Below, in pieces: positions 8,632-17,947 of a DNA stretch of 64,000 nucleotides. Under the pieces are notes generated by a model that saw only the letters and a list, made by a program, of their open reading frames with translations, searched no databases and was not told where the DNA came from. The translations under genes and the position numbers were made by a program. How positions within the stretch are numbered: the first letter of the stretch is position 1; each line of letters starts with the position of its first letter. Location of the stretch: positions 186,001-250,000 of the forward strand of contig OW568869.1 in NCBI GenBank assembly GCA_938743325.2, given 5' to 3'. This DNA is from Pycnococcus provasolii (lineage: Eukaryota > Chlorophyta > Pseudoscourfieldiophyceae > Pseudoscourfieldiales > Pycnococcaceae).

Positions 8632-9775
8632 TGAGTTGACACCCAAGAAAGGGTGAAGGAGGCAAGAATTGGCGGCTGTTTGGAAGCAGCGTGTGGTAGG
8701 TGGCAAGAATTGGCGGCTGTTTGGAAGCAGCGTGTGGTAGGTGGCAAGAATCGGCGGCTGTTTGGAAGCAGCGTGTGGTAGGTGGCAAGAATTGGCGGCT
8801 GTTTGGAAGCAGCGTGAAGCATTGATATCAAGGTCATGATCCTTGATATCAAGGTCATGATCCTTGATATCAAGGTTGTGATCCTTGATATCGAGGTCAT
8901 GATCCTTGATTGGAGGCAAGAATCGGCGGCTGTTTGGAAGCAGCGTGTGGGAGGCGGCAAGAATTGGCGGCTGTTTGGAAGCAGCGTGTGGTAGGTGGCA
9001 AGAATTGGCGGCTGTTTGGAAGCAGCGTGTGGTAGGTGGCAAGAATTGGGCGGCTCCCCAACCTGCGTGAAGCATTGATATCAAGGTCATGATCCTTGAT
9101 ATCAAGGTCATGATCCTTGATATCAAGGTTTTGATCCTTGATATCGAGGTCATGATCCTTGATTGGAGGCAAGAATCGGCGGCTGTTTGGAAGCAGCGTG
9201 TGGGAGGCGGCAAGAATTGGCTGTTTGGAAGCGGCGGTGGTGGTGGAGAGGGGTTTTTCAGGTGATTTTCCCCTAAATAATATGTGCATGTAACTTTCAG
9301 TCAAAGTTCATGAACGAAGGATGAAGGGGCTGCTATGATATCATGCATGGTAGGCCTGATATCAGGACCCAGAGGTCAGATATCAGGATCCTGAGGGAGG
9401 GGAGAAGCTGTGGAGACAAGTCGCCTTGATATCATGCATGGTAGGCCTGATATCAGGACCAAGAGGTCAGATATCAGGGTAAATAATAAAGGGACCCTTT
9501 AGTATGGAGGATAAGTTCAGAGTTTGGCAGCACAGGTTTGGTCGGGAAGATAGGTCGGGGAGGGAGCAGCGCTGATAGTTGCGCTGATATCCTTGATATC
9601 AGCGCTACGGCGCCTTGATATCGTAGTGCGTACCTTGATTTAACCATGATATCGGCGATTGAATATTTTTTTTTGAAACCCCTAATCGGAATTATCAAGG
9701 CAAACAGGCGATTATCAAGGTTGCGGCACCTTGATATCAAGGAACAATCCGGGGTATCACCCTTGATATCAGAAA
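8040..9775. repeat. Array of GATATC palindromes
   Basis: Dozens of GATATC sites, many inside the longer palindrome CCTTGATATCAAGG, occur through this stretch: in both introns of the KDZ-like gene, in blocks at about 8818-8905 and 9074-9160, in a duplicated block at 9337-9478 (TGATATCATGCATGG plus TGATATCAGGACC), and again at 9587-9770. They disappear abruptly on both sides. Such arrays can be subterminal transposase-binding sites or sites for a host protein; neither is shown. Confidence 0.8.
8661..9235. repeat. 41-bp minisatellite interspersed with palindrome blocks
   Basis: A unit of about 41 bases, containing GGCAAGAATTGGCGGCTGTT and then GGAAGCAGCGTGTGGTAGGT, is repeated four times at 8661-8817, three times at 8911-9048 and in part at 9168-9235. 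The GATATC blocks separate these groups, so the minisatellite plus palindrome block is itself duplicated as a larger unit of about 250 bases. Confidence 0.85.
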
Positions 9776-9805
9776 ATCTAAACTTACAGTTTCCCACATA
9801 TACTC

Positions 9806-10153
9806 CACACGCGCCTGGCACACACACCTTGCACGCACGTCGCACCGTGCACGCACGCCTTGGGCCCATGCTGGAAACGCAACTGGCGCGCCGTGCAAAC
9901 GCCGTGCACAGCAAGCCCGCGCGTCATAGCGCGCGCGCGAACGCGCTGACCACGCGTCAGTGCGCGCCTCGAACGTGCCGTGAGGAAACCTTGCACACCC
10001 GTCGGGCACACGCGCCTGGCACATACACCTTGCACGCACGTCGCACCGTGCACGCACGCCTTGGACCCACGCTGGAAGCGCAACTGGCTCGCCGTGCAAA
10101 CGCCGTGCACAGCAAGCCCGCGCGTCAGCGCGTGCGCGCGAACTCGCTGACCA
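9806..10153. repeat. Direct duplication of 147 bp, period 201
   Basis: Two copies (9806-9952 and 10007-10153), differing at few positions, are rich in GCACGCACG, GTGCACAGC and CGCGCGCG. All frames are open because the unit is a multiple of three and GC-rich; no protein signature is present. The remainder, 10154-10584, is unannotated and includes one CCTAACCCTAACC motif at 10415-10427 before the DUF89 gene. Confidence 0.75.
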
Positions 10154-10584
10154 AGGTGGCGTTGACCGGTGGCGTTGACCGTTCCTACCTCCTCGTAGTG
10201 CGTCACGTGCAGGGACGAGCGCGAGCGAGAAAACTCGAGGCGTCGTGCCACCTGCGGTGACGGTAACTGGGTGGGGTTACAGTCGTTTCCGTGGTCGGCC
10301 GAGGCCACAGAAGCCGCCATAAGAACCGCCCCGGAGCATGTCATGGACGCCATGCCCCGGGACCCGGGACTTTTTCGGGTCCCTTCTGACTTTTTGGCAC
10401 TTGACTTCCCCTCCTAACCCTAACCGGTGTGGAACCGGTGGAGGGAAGCCAAGATTGCTTTTGGGAATTTGATTTGAGATTCCCATCTGCGGTGGAGAAG
10501 TCCCCCTCCTTCTACCGTAGTTAGTAGTCTCTCCCTTCACGGACGGATCGGATTAGTCCCCATCGGTGGATCGATTTCTCGATT

Positions 10585-11808
10585 ATGGCGGAATCCAAAA
10601 TCACAAGAAGTCAACAGCGCACTCCTCCTCCTCACTCCTCCTTCTCCTATATTCTATTGCAAGCCTTCGCCCTTCTCCCGTCCGGTACCAGTGGTAATAC
10701 AGGCTACGAACCGGACACCTTCCCCCTGTTATCCTACTTCGACATATTCAAACGGGCCGCGCCGGAATTCCAAAGAAGATGTGCAAATTCTTCTTGTTGG
10801 TTTTTTGATGATCAAGCGGCAGCGTCAGCAGCTTCTTCAGCCATGACTGAAGAGTTCTTTCGCGAAGTTGACGCGCTCGAAGCGCGAGTTGCACTCGACC
10901 CGAAAGCGACGGAAAAAAACGCCGCGCTGCCTCACCTTGACGTCGAGGAGCCGATCGCGAACACGCGCAGGCTATGCCGACTCAGACAGGAAATTATGGC
11001 GAAACACGGGTTCTTTGACGTCTTCACACAAGTCAAAGGAGAGGAAAACGAAAAAGCCTTGAATATCCTGCCCACTGTGCTGCAAGAACTCGACGACGTC
11101 AAGGAGAAGGAGAGCGAAATCGCCGCCTGCTTCCGCGGTGTTCTCGCGGGCAATCTGTTCGACCTCGGAAGCGCAGACACCGCTGCAGCCTTTTCTCGTG
11201 GAGAGAGCGGCTTCGAGTCCGCAAAGCAAAGGCTCAAGCCAAGACCGTGGCTGCTCGACGACGTTGACACGCTGGTTGATGCTCTAGGACAGTCACAGTC
11301 GTCGCCGCGGTACGATAAGGCGATCCTGTTCGTCGATAACGCAGGCGCAGACGTATTGCTTGGCATGGTGCCATTGGCACGGGCGCTGCTACGCGCTGGC
11401 GTACGCGAAGTTGTGATGGCTGCGAATGAAATATACGCCATCAACGACGTCACGTTCGAGGAGCTGAAGGAACTCATGCCGCGTGCGGCGAACGCAGATC
11501 CGTCCGGCGACCTTGCGCGTGCTCTCGCCGATGGACGGTGGAGAGCCGTGTCCAGTGGATCAGACCTGCCGGTAATTGATCTGCGCGGCGTTAGCGCGGA
11601 ACTCAACGAAGAAGCATCCAGCGTTGCACTCGATCGGCTCTTCGTTGTGCTCGAGGGAATGGGGCGAGGGATTGAGACGAATCTCAACCAGCCGCTGCTA
11701 TGCGACAGCATGAGAATTGGAATGGTGAAGCATCCGGAGGTGGCGACGCACCTCGGAGGTAGTATGTATGACTGCGTTTGCAAATTCCTGCCGCGCGTTA
11801 CGACCTAA
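10585..11808 (+). CDS. DUF89 damage-control phosphatase, plant At2g17340/PANK4 type
   Basis: 407 residues. DUF89/ARMT1 enzymes are metal-dependent phosphatases that hydrolyse damaged or surplus phosphometabolites; subfamily II acts near pantetheine phosphates. Family blocks appear in order: FPLLSYFDIFKRAAPEFQRR (about 49-68), CRLRQEIM near 131, GNLFDLGSA near 190, FVDNAGADVLLGM (about 250-262) with the metal-binding Asp/Asn, AANEIYAINDVT near 285, SSGSDLPVIDLRGV, then EGMGRGIETN near 355 and GGSMYDCVCKF at the end. The match to the single-domain plant protein is nearly full length. The first 45 residues are Ser/Pro-rich and may be an organelle signal or an overextended start. It follows the repeat island and is convergent with the TTL-like gene. 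Confidence 0.9.
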   Translation: MAESKITRSQQRTPPPHSSFSYILLQAFALLPSGTSGNTGYEPDTFPLLSYFDIFKRAAPEFQRRCANSSCWFFDDQAAASAASSAMTEEFFREVDALEARVALDPKATEKNAALPHLDVEEPIANTRRLCRLRQEIMAKHGFFDVFTQVKGEENEKALNILPTVLQELDDVKEKESEIAACFRGVLAGNLFDLGSADTAAAFSRGESGFESAKQRLKPRPWLLDDVDTLVDALGQSQSSPRYDKAILFVDNAGADVLLGMVPLARALLRAGVREVVMAANEIYAINDVTFEELKELMPRAANADPSGDLARALADGRWRAVSSGSDLPVIDLRGVSAELNEEASSVALDRLFVVLEGMGRGIETNLNQPLLCDSMRIGMVKHPEVATHLGGSMYDCVCKFLPRVTT

Positions 11809-12014
11809 GCTTGCTCATTCAGTAATGGAGTGTACTTTACTTTGTCTATCGGTCGTCCTTTCACACCATTCCATTCACATTCACCACTCAGCCCCATCCA
11901 ATGGCGCCATTATTCAGCAGCTGATTTGTGCTAGGGGCTGGTGATTCAGGACTTACGACAAATGTAAACTTTGCAGAAAATATAGTCTACAATCATTACT
12001 CTACAAATACAGCT

Positions 12015-14378
12015 TCACGCACCACCATTCGAGGAGGTCGATGCGCACGACGCGCCGTGCAGCTGATCCAAGTAGTCGTACTCAGAGCCCGGTTGGCGGC
12101 TCAGCAACAGCTCAAATTGGCCATTGAAGAGCGTCGGTGGCGCGGAGCCTCCCAAGCTGTCGGCGTCAATGAGGTCGCGAATCGGTCGGTGCTCTAAGGC
12201 ATGCACCTGCACCGCGAGCGTGAGCTCCATCACATCCTTGACGAAGAAAGCACGCTGATGCACGGCGTCGAGCATCTCGCCCGATCCTTGAAGGTTGTAG
12301 TCGGGAGGCTTGGGGCCAGATCCCTTGAACATGCACGCGTCGCTCATCTCGAGCAAAAATGGCACCATCGCAGCCATGTCTGCGACATTTGACTTGTTGC
12401 TCACGAAATCCGTCGAGCCGACCATGAAGTCCACACACCAGTGGTCGAAGCGCCCAATTGGGCCGATGCCATCGCCGCCGCGCACGATGGACCGCGGCCT
12501 TGACCTGTCGGCGCCGTGCTGTTCGTCGATGCGCATCGCAATGGCGTGCGCCGTCAGCGCGAGTGATTCGCGCATGCGCGGAAGCATCGCTCGTGCGAAA
12601 AACGATGCGAGACGGCTATCGTTTGCGTTCGTACGCTTCGCCTCCTCGGCAATAAAATCGCTCACCTGCTGAAAGGTGCGGCTTTCGAATGACTCGTGCT
12701 GGGTGTACCATGCGTTCTCCGACGCCTTTCCTGTGATGTACATGTGCCCGCTGTGGTGATTCCACAGCACGACGAGAGGGTCGTACGATGCAATCACGAG
12801 GTAAACACGCAGGCTCGTCGGCCTATTGTCGAGGAAGAGCGGCGCAATGCGCGCCTGGTACATGATGCGACCACGATGCTCTTCAAAGTGAATCGTCGCG
12901 TCGCCGACGCCCGTGCTGAGCTGCTCGTCCGCGACACCGCCATCCTGCTGCTCGCCGGATGCTATCGCCTCCTCGCACCTCTTGCGATCCTCTTGTGTCA
13001 CACCGCTCTCCATCGTAACGCCCTTGCCGATGTGTACGTCGCCCACCTTGCGCGCCCACCCGTTCGCCGGCTGAACTTCGCCATTCACGAGCAACTTGCA
13101 ATCTGCGGCATCGTTGACAAAGTACGTGGGCGGCAGAGCGCCATTCGCGCTTTTGTACGCTTCCCGCACGTGGCACGACCCGAGGCGATTCACTCGACGC
13201 AGCGTTAAGAGTAGGTTATCCTTCTGCGTGAACCACGCATTGCCCGGATGGCGCGCAATCACCTGCTCTCCTGGATGTGTTTTCGAGAAGATTTCGTTCC
13301 AGTTCCATCCACCGCGGATCACCATGGTCGCCTTCGACTTACCCTCGGGGTAGCTGAGCTCGTGCCAGCCGAGGCTTCGCATAGCCTCCGCCATCCTGTC
13401 CTCCCATATGAAGCGCACTTCGGGGTTCGAAGCTCCTTGGTCGCACCAGAAGGAGCGTTCTTCGGCGATGCGGCGCAGCAGGTGCTGCTCTCTCGCCCAA
13501 CGTCGGCACAGAGGCGACGGCAGCTGCCGGTGCAGCTCGTGCGCCTCGCTGCGTGGCTGTCCACCCCAATACGCGCCGTGTATTTGCTTGCTGTACTGGG
13601 CAGCGTGCACCGCACGATCAGCGATGGTCACGTAGAGGCCTTCGTATGCGCCCGAGTCGTGTCCTTTGTCGTCGAAGTGAGTCGCTCCCTCCTCCGCGCG
13701 TCCGATGGGGTAGAAGCACCCGTCGACATGTTCGCTCGGGGCTGCGAGCGGCGCACCCCCCCTTTCGAATCGCAGGAACCTCCACGCCGCCCCTCCAAAT
13801 GCATCGTCGAGTTCCTGCGTCGCGGCGTCTCGCAGGTGCGCGAGCGTGGTTGCTCCGCGAGGCACGGCGACGTAGCTGCGTCCTGCTCTCGCGACGTCCG
13901 TCCACCCTAGCGTTCCGTCGGCGTGTGCGCCGATCGCCACCGGGTCAGGCGTGGGCGTATTCTTTTGTGTTGGCCTGAGTACGAGCACGCGCACGTGTTT
14001 GCAAGGTGCGAACGAGATCACCTTGCAGGTTATTCCAAAAGGATACGGCGGTCTAAGGCGAGCAAACACGAAAAGAAACAGGACAAGAAACAGGCCAAGA
14101 AACATTTGTGCCCTTTTCCGCTGACGCTGACGCTGACGCGAAGAAGCATTTACGAGAACGGAATCGGAACGCAACCACTTCCAAGGGAAACTGAAACTGA
14201 ACGTGTGAGTGTGGTCAACATCATCACCATCGTCATCGCTCTTCTTCGAGGACCTCAGGGTAAGGGTAAGGTGACCCCGTGGTTTACCACCTGGACCTGG
14301 AAGGAGAGAGTACATCCATGGCCGCCACATACCCTTAACAGGCAGCCATGGCCACCACCATGATAATGAAGAAGACAT
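12015..14378 (-). CDS. Membrane-anchored tubulin-tyrosine-ligase-like protein
   Basis: 787 residues. A hydrophobic helix lies at about 93-110 (MFLGLFLVLFLFVF), preceded by a basic RQRQRQRKR stretch, which predicts a type II membrane protein. The start could instead be Met92 at 14105. The soluble part carries TTL-like features of the ATP-grasp fold: WFTQKDNLLLTL near 390, ARIAPLFLDNRPTSLRVYLV around 560-580 followed by ASYDPLVVL, and ENAWYTQHESF. TTL/TTLL enzymes ligate Tyr, Glu or Gly to tubulin and are normally soluble. A luminal or membrane-bound member would need another substrate, so function is open. Residues 450-540 hold an acidic insertion. I am fairly sure of the fold, not of activity. 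Confidence 0.6.
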   Translation of the reverse strand: MSSSLSWWWPWLPVKGMWRPWMYSLLPGPGGKPRGHLTLTLRSSKKSDDDGDDVDHTHTFSFSFPWKWLRSDSVLVNASSRQRQRQRKRAQMFLGLFLVLFLFVFARLRPPYPFGITCKVISFAPCKHVRVLVLRPTQKNTPTPDPVAIGAHADGTLGWTDVARAGRSYVAVPRGATTLAHLRDAATQELDDAFGGAAWRFLRFERGGAPLAAPSEHVDGCFYPIGRAEEGATHFDDKGHDSGAYEGLYVTIADRAVHAAQYSKQIHGAYWGGQPRSEAHELHRQLPSPLCRRWAREQHLLRRIAEERSFWCDQGASNPEVRFIWEDRMAEAMRSLGWHELSYPEGKSKATMVIRGGWNWNEIFSKTHPGEQVIARHPGNAWFTQKDNLLLTLRRVNRLGSCHVREAYKSANGALPPTYFVNDAADCKLLVNGEVQPANGWARKVGDVHIGKGVTMESGVTQEDRKRCEEAIASGEQQDGGVADEQLSTGVGDATIHFEEHRGRIMYQARIAPLFLDNRPTSLRVYLVIASYDPLVVLWNHHSGHMYITGKASENAWYTQHESFESRTFQQVSDFIAEEAKRTNANDSRLASFFARAMLPRMRESLALTAHAIAMRIDEQHGADRSRPRSIVRGGDGIGPIGRFDHWCVDFMVGSTDFVSNKSNVADMAAMVPFLLEMSDACMFKGSGPKPPDYNLQGSGEMLDAVHQRAFFVKDVMELTLAVQVHALEHRPIRDLIDADSLGGSAPPTLFNGQFELLLSRQPGSEYDYLDQLHGASCASTSSNGGA

Positions 14379-14662
14379 AGAACTCTATAGAGTGCTCGTG
14401 AGGAGACAGATCAGTGTAAGGTCGTCTAGCTAGGGAGACACATCAGGGCACCACCACTTTGGGCATTGCGAGCTCCAGGGAGCCAGAGAGGTGATCCAGA
14501 CCTCAGAGGGCGGGAACTTACCAAATACTGGAAACCCGAATCCTACTGAAGTTTAGGGGTTTGTTTTGGGTTAGGGCCGCCGCCGCCACCCTTCCTCGTC
14601 TTGTAGTGTTTGTGACTCGTTCTTATTTTTCCCCTTCCCTTTCTTGATAGAGTAGCAAGCAT
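14379..14662. promoter_or_regulatory. Divergent intergenic region with a single TTAGGG-like motif
   Basis: 283 bases between divergent starts of the TTL-like and NAT10 genes. TTTTGGGTTAGGGCCGCC lies at about 14563-14580, some 85 bases before the NAT10 ATG. No coding signal is visible. Confidence 0.4.
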
Positions 14663-17600
14663 ATGCGCAAGCAGGTGGACGCCCGCGTGCGCGCCTTGAT
14701 CGAGGCGTCCGCCGCAGCTGGAACGCGGAGCCTGTTCGTCGTCGTCGGGGACAAGGCGCGCGATGCGGTCGTGCACCTCCACTACATGCAAGCGCGCGCA
14801 GCCGTGCGCGCTCGGCCCACCGTGCTCTGGTGCTACAAATCGGAACTTTATCTGAGCTCGCACAAACGAAAGCGCGCGAAGCAAGTGAAAAAACTAGCAT
14901 CCAAGGGACTCCTGAACACCGCGACGGGAACTCAAATGGACGGAGAGGATCCGTTCGCGCTATTCGTCGCAAGCACGTCCATCAGATACTGCTACTACAC
15001 AGAAACGCACCGAATTCTCGGTTCCACGTACGGCATGCTCGTCCTGCAGGACTTCGAGTCGCTCACGCCAAACCTGCTCGCACGAACTGTGGAGACGGTG
15101 AGCGGCGGGGGGAGCGTCGTCCTCCTGCTCTCGCGGCTTGACAGCCTAACGCAGCTGTACACCATGGCTATGGACTGTCACGCAAGGTTTCGAACAGAGG
15201 CGTTCGGGTCGCCCGTCGCGCGATTCAACGAGAGGTTCCTGCTCAGCCTCGCGCAGTGCGACAACTGCCTCGTTCTTGACGATGAGCTCAATATGCTCCC
15301 CATATCCGTGAGCGCGCGCGCCGCGCAGATGCCCGGAAAGACGGGCGACAACAGACTTGCTGCCCGCGTCGACGAGTCAGCCAAGGCACGCGAAGCGGCT
15401 CTATCGGACGTCGTCAACAGCCTTGCGGATGCGCCGCCAGCTGGCGAACTTGCTGCGGTGTGCAAAACCGCAGACCAGGCGAACGCACTTGCCAAGCTGC
15501 TTGATGCCGCAAGCGAGAAGACGCGCGCGGCTACCGTGGCGGTGACCGCGGCGCGCGGGCGAGGCAAGAGCGCTAGCCTTGGTTTGGCCATTGCGGGAGC
15601 AATAGCCTTGGGATACAGCAACATTTTCGTTACCGCGCCAAGTCCCGAAAACCTACGCACGCTTTTTCAATTCATTGCTAAAGGTCTCGACGCTCTCGGC
15701 TATGCCGAGCACACGGATTACAGTCTCAGCGAGGCGGCGATGCCGAGCATGAGCGGCGGTGGCGCGAGTGCAACGGCATCAGCAGCCGCGGCGGCGGAGG
15801 CGGCGGCAGATGCGGCGGGGGCTGATGGCTCAGGTGGTGGTGACGGAGGCGGAGGCGATACCGCCGGAGAGGGACACCGCAGCGGCGGGCGGGCGTCGAC
15901 GATGCAGGCATGTGTAATTCGCCTCGACGTGTTTCGCGCACACAGGCAAACGGTGCGCTACGTTGCACCGCAGCATGCAGATCGCATACGCGGTGCGGCG
16001 GAGCTTCTTGTGATTGATGAGGCGGCGGCGATTCCGCTGCCGGTGGTCAAGAGCCTCTTCGGACCGTATTTACTCTTCCTTGCGTCCACAGTAAACGGCT
16101 ACGAGGGCACGGGACGAGCGCTGTCCATGAAGTTGCTGGCGCAACTCCGCGAGGCAAGCACGAAGGGCGGCTCTGGTGCACGCGCGCTGACGGAAACATC
16201 TTTGTCAGAACCCATTCGCTACGCTCCCGGCGACGGCGTGGAAACCTGGCTCAATCGTCTACTGCTTCTCGACACGGCGGACGCAATCCCACCTGCGCCG
16301 GCTCAGCTGCCACACCCCAGCGAGTGCGAGCTCTGGGAAGTTGATCGAGACACGCTCTTTAGCGGACATCGTGCCGCGGAGGAGGTGCTGCGCCGATGCT
16401 GGTCGCTGTACGTTGCCGCGCATTACCGGAACACACCGAACGACCTGCAGCTTCTTAGCGATGCGCCGGCTCACCGTATCTTCGCACTGCTCGGCCCGGT
16501 GGCGGCGGAGGGCGCCTCCACATTGCCCGACGTACTTTGCGTACTGCAGGTGGCGCTCGAGGGTCGCGTGAGCCGCCAGAGCGCGATGCAGAGCCTGCGC
16601 TCGGGCGTGTCACCGTCTGGCGATATGATCCCGTACACAATCCTCGCGCAATTCCAAGACAGCGGGTTTGCGCAGCTCAGTGGCGCTCGTATCGTTCGCG
16701 TGGCGGTTCACCCAGGCCTTCAGCGCGGAGGCTATGGCAGCCGAGCGGTGGAGCTGCTGAGCCTGTACTGCGCTGGCGACCTCTATGAGGGTCCTGCCAC
16801 CGACAACGGCGGCGGCGATACAGCAACGCTCGCATCCGCGGCATCGCCCGCGGGCCAGGATGTACTACGCAGCGAGCGTCCAGCCCCTCGCCAAGGTCTT
16901 CCTCCGCTGCTGCACCCACTCGCACACCGATCCCCGCCGGGTATCGACGGTGCACCGCTTCATTACGTCGGATGCGCATTCGGACTCAGCCGCGATCTGC
17001 TCTCCTTCTGGCGTCGATCTTCGTTCGAGCCGCTGTACGTGCGTCAAAGCGCTAGCGAGCTAACGGGAGAGCACACGTGCATTGCGGTGCGAGCGCTCGC
17101 CTGCAGCGACCTGGATGGTGGTGGCGACGGCTGGCTCGTTCCCATGCGTGACGACTTCCGCGCGCGTGTTGGCAGCCTTCTGGGTGGAACACTGAAAGAC
17201 CTTTCGTCTGCGCTGGCTCTCAGCCTCGTGGGGCAGCCGGCAATTTCCAACTCAAAAGATGGAAACGATGGCGCGGGTGCACCGTGGAAGCGAGGCGGGG
17301 AGGCACATTTTAGCGCCCGCGACCTCGCGAGGCTCCGGCAGTACGCGAGCAGCCTTGCGGACCGTCACCTAATCCTCGACCTCGTGCCTGCGCTCGCGCG
17401 CATGTACTTTGGAGGTGAGTTTGGGGATGCACACGTGAGTGTGGGCCAAGCGGCTCTGCTCGTCGCGGTGGGACTTCAGATGAGACCTATCGAGGATGCG
17501 GCTGAGGAGCTCGCCCTACCCGTCGGTCAGGCGATGGCCCTGTTCAACAAGACGATACGGAGATTTCACGGCTTTCTTCGCGAACGCATGGAATCGCGCG

Positions 17601-17932
17601 TGGCTAAGGACATGGGCTTCGTGCGCACCTTGCCGGGCGGCGAGACGGATGATGTCGACGCGAAAGCGCCCGCGGCCGGTGATGTCGGCGCTGACGGGAG
17701 ACGGCAAATGTCGGCGTATCAGCGTCGTACTCTCGGTACTGCGGAGGAGATCGAGGCGCAGGGACTTGGCGTTCCCGAGAGTGCCGCTGCGCACCTCGCC
17801 TCGAGCGGCGTTGTGCCACGTGTTGGTGGACTCGTTAGCGTGCCACGAGACGAGGCGAAGGCGAAGAAGCGCTCTGCGGCAGCGGAGGGCTCGAGCGAGA
17901 AGAAGCGCAAAAAGAAAGAGAAAAAGAAATGA
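14663..17932 (+). CDS. NAT10: RNA cytidine acetyltransferase, NAT10/Kre33/TmcA family
   Basis: 1089 residues, full length for the eukaryotic family. It installs N4-acetylcytidine on 18S rRNA and on tRNA with acetyl-CoA and ATP, in the nucleolus. Domains in order: the N-terminal TmcA/DUF1726 region (about 100-210, with YYTETHRILG and FNERFLLSL), the RNA-helicase-like module with a Walker A-type loop (AARGRGKS at 296-303) and LLVIDEAAAIPLPVV near 445-460, the GNAT domain with VHPGLQRGGYGSRAV near 681, a tRNA-binding C-terminal region, and a Lys-rich nuclear/nucleolar tail ending KKRKKKEKKK. An Ala/Gly-rich insertion at about 370-408 is lineage-specific low complexity. The ATG chosen fits the family N terminus. 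It is convergent with PRP28; the stop codons are only 15 bases apart. Confidence 0.95.
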   Translation: MRKQVDARVRALIEASAAAGTRSLFVVVGDKARDAVVHLHYMQARAAVRARPTVLWCYKSELYLSSHKRKRAKQVKKLASKGLLNTATGTQMDGEDPFALFVASTSIRYCYYTETHRILGSTYGMLVLQDFESLTPNLLARTVETVSGGGSVVLLLSRLDSLTQLYTMAMDCHARFRTEAFGSPVARFNERFLLSLAQCDNCLVLDDELNMLPISVSARAAQMPGKTGDNRLAARVDESAKAREAALSDVVNSLADAPPAGELAAVCKTADQANALAKLLDAASEKTRAATVAVTAARGRGKSASLGLAIAGAIALGYSNIFVTAPSPENLRTLFQFIAKGLDALGYAEHTDYSLSEAAMPSMSGGGASATASAAAAAEAAADAAGADGSGGGDGGGGDTAGEGHRSGGRASTMQACVIRLDVFRAHRQTVRYVAPQHADRIRGAAELLVIDEAAAIPLPVVKSLFGPYLLFLASTVNGYEGTGRALSMKLLAQLREASTKGGSGARALTETSLSEPIRYAPGDGVETWLNRLLLLDTADAIPPAPAQLPHPSECELWEVDRDTLFSGHRAAEEVLRRCWSLYVAAHYRNTPNDLQLLSDAPAHRIFALLGPVAAEGASTLPDVLCVLQVALEGRVSRQSAMQSLRSGVSPSGDMIPYTILAQFQDSGFAQLSGARIVRVAVHPGLQRGGYGSRAVELLSLYCAGDLYEGPATDNGGGDTATLASAASPAGQDVLRSERPAPRQGLPPLLHPLAHRSPPGIDGAPLHYVGCAFGLSRDLLSFWRRSSFEPLYVRQSASELTGEHTCIAVRALACSDLDGGGDGWLVPMRDDFRARVGSLLGGTLKDLSSALALSLVGQPAISNSKDGNDGAGAPWKRGGEAHFSARDLARLRQYASSLADRHLILDLVPALARMYFGGEFGDAHVSVGQAALLVAVGLQMRPIEDAAEELALPVGQAMALFNKTIRRFHGFLRERMESRVAKDMGFVRTLPGGETDDVDAKAPAAGDVGADGRRQMSAYQRRTLGTAEEIEAQGLGVPESAAAHLASSGVVPRVGGLVSVPRDEAKAKKRSAAAEGSSEKKRKKKEKKK

Positions 17933-17947
17933 ATAGTAATTTTACTT

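Noticed and set aside
8443-9213. Minus-strand frame of 256 codons with repeated CFQTAANSC-like peptides
   Set aside because: It is the 41-bp minisatellite read through in all three frames in turn; the peptide is an artefact of repeat length and lacks any family likeness.
8661-9235. CRISPR-like direct repeats
   Set aside because: Units are contiguous without unique spacers and the DNA is eukaryotic nuclear; it is a minisatellite.
9646-10353. Overlapping open frames on both strands, rich in Arg, Cys and Val
   Set aside because: They come from the GC-rich 147-bp duplication; no start context, domain or codon pattern supports a gene.
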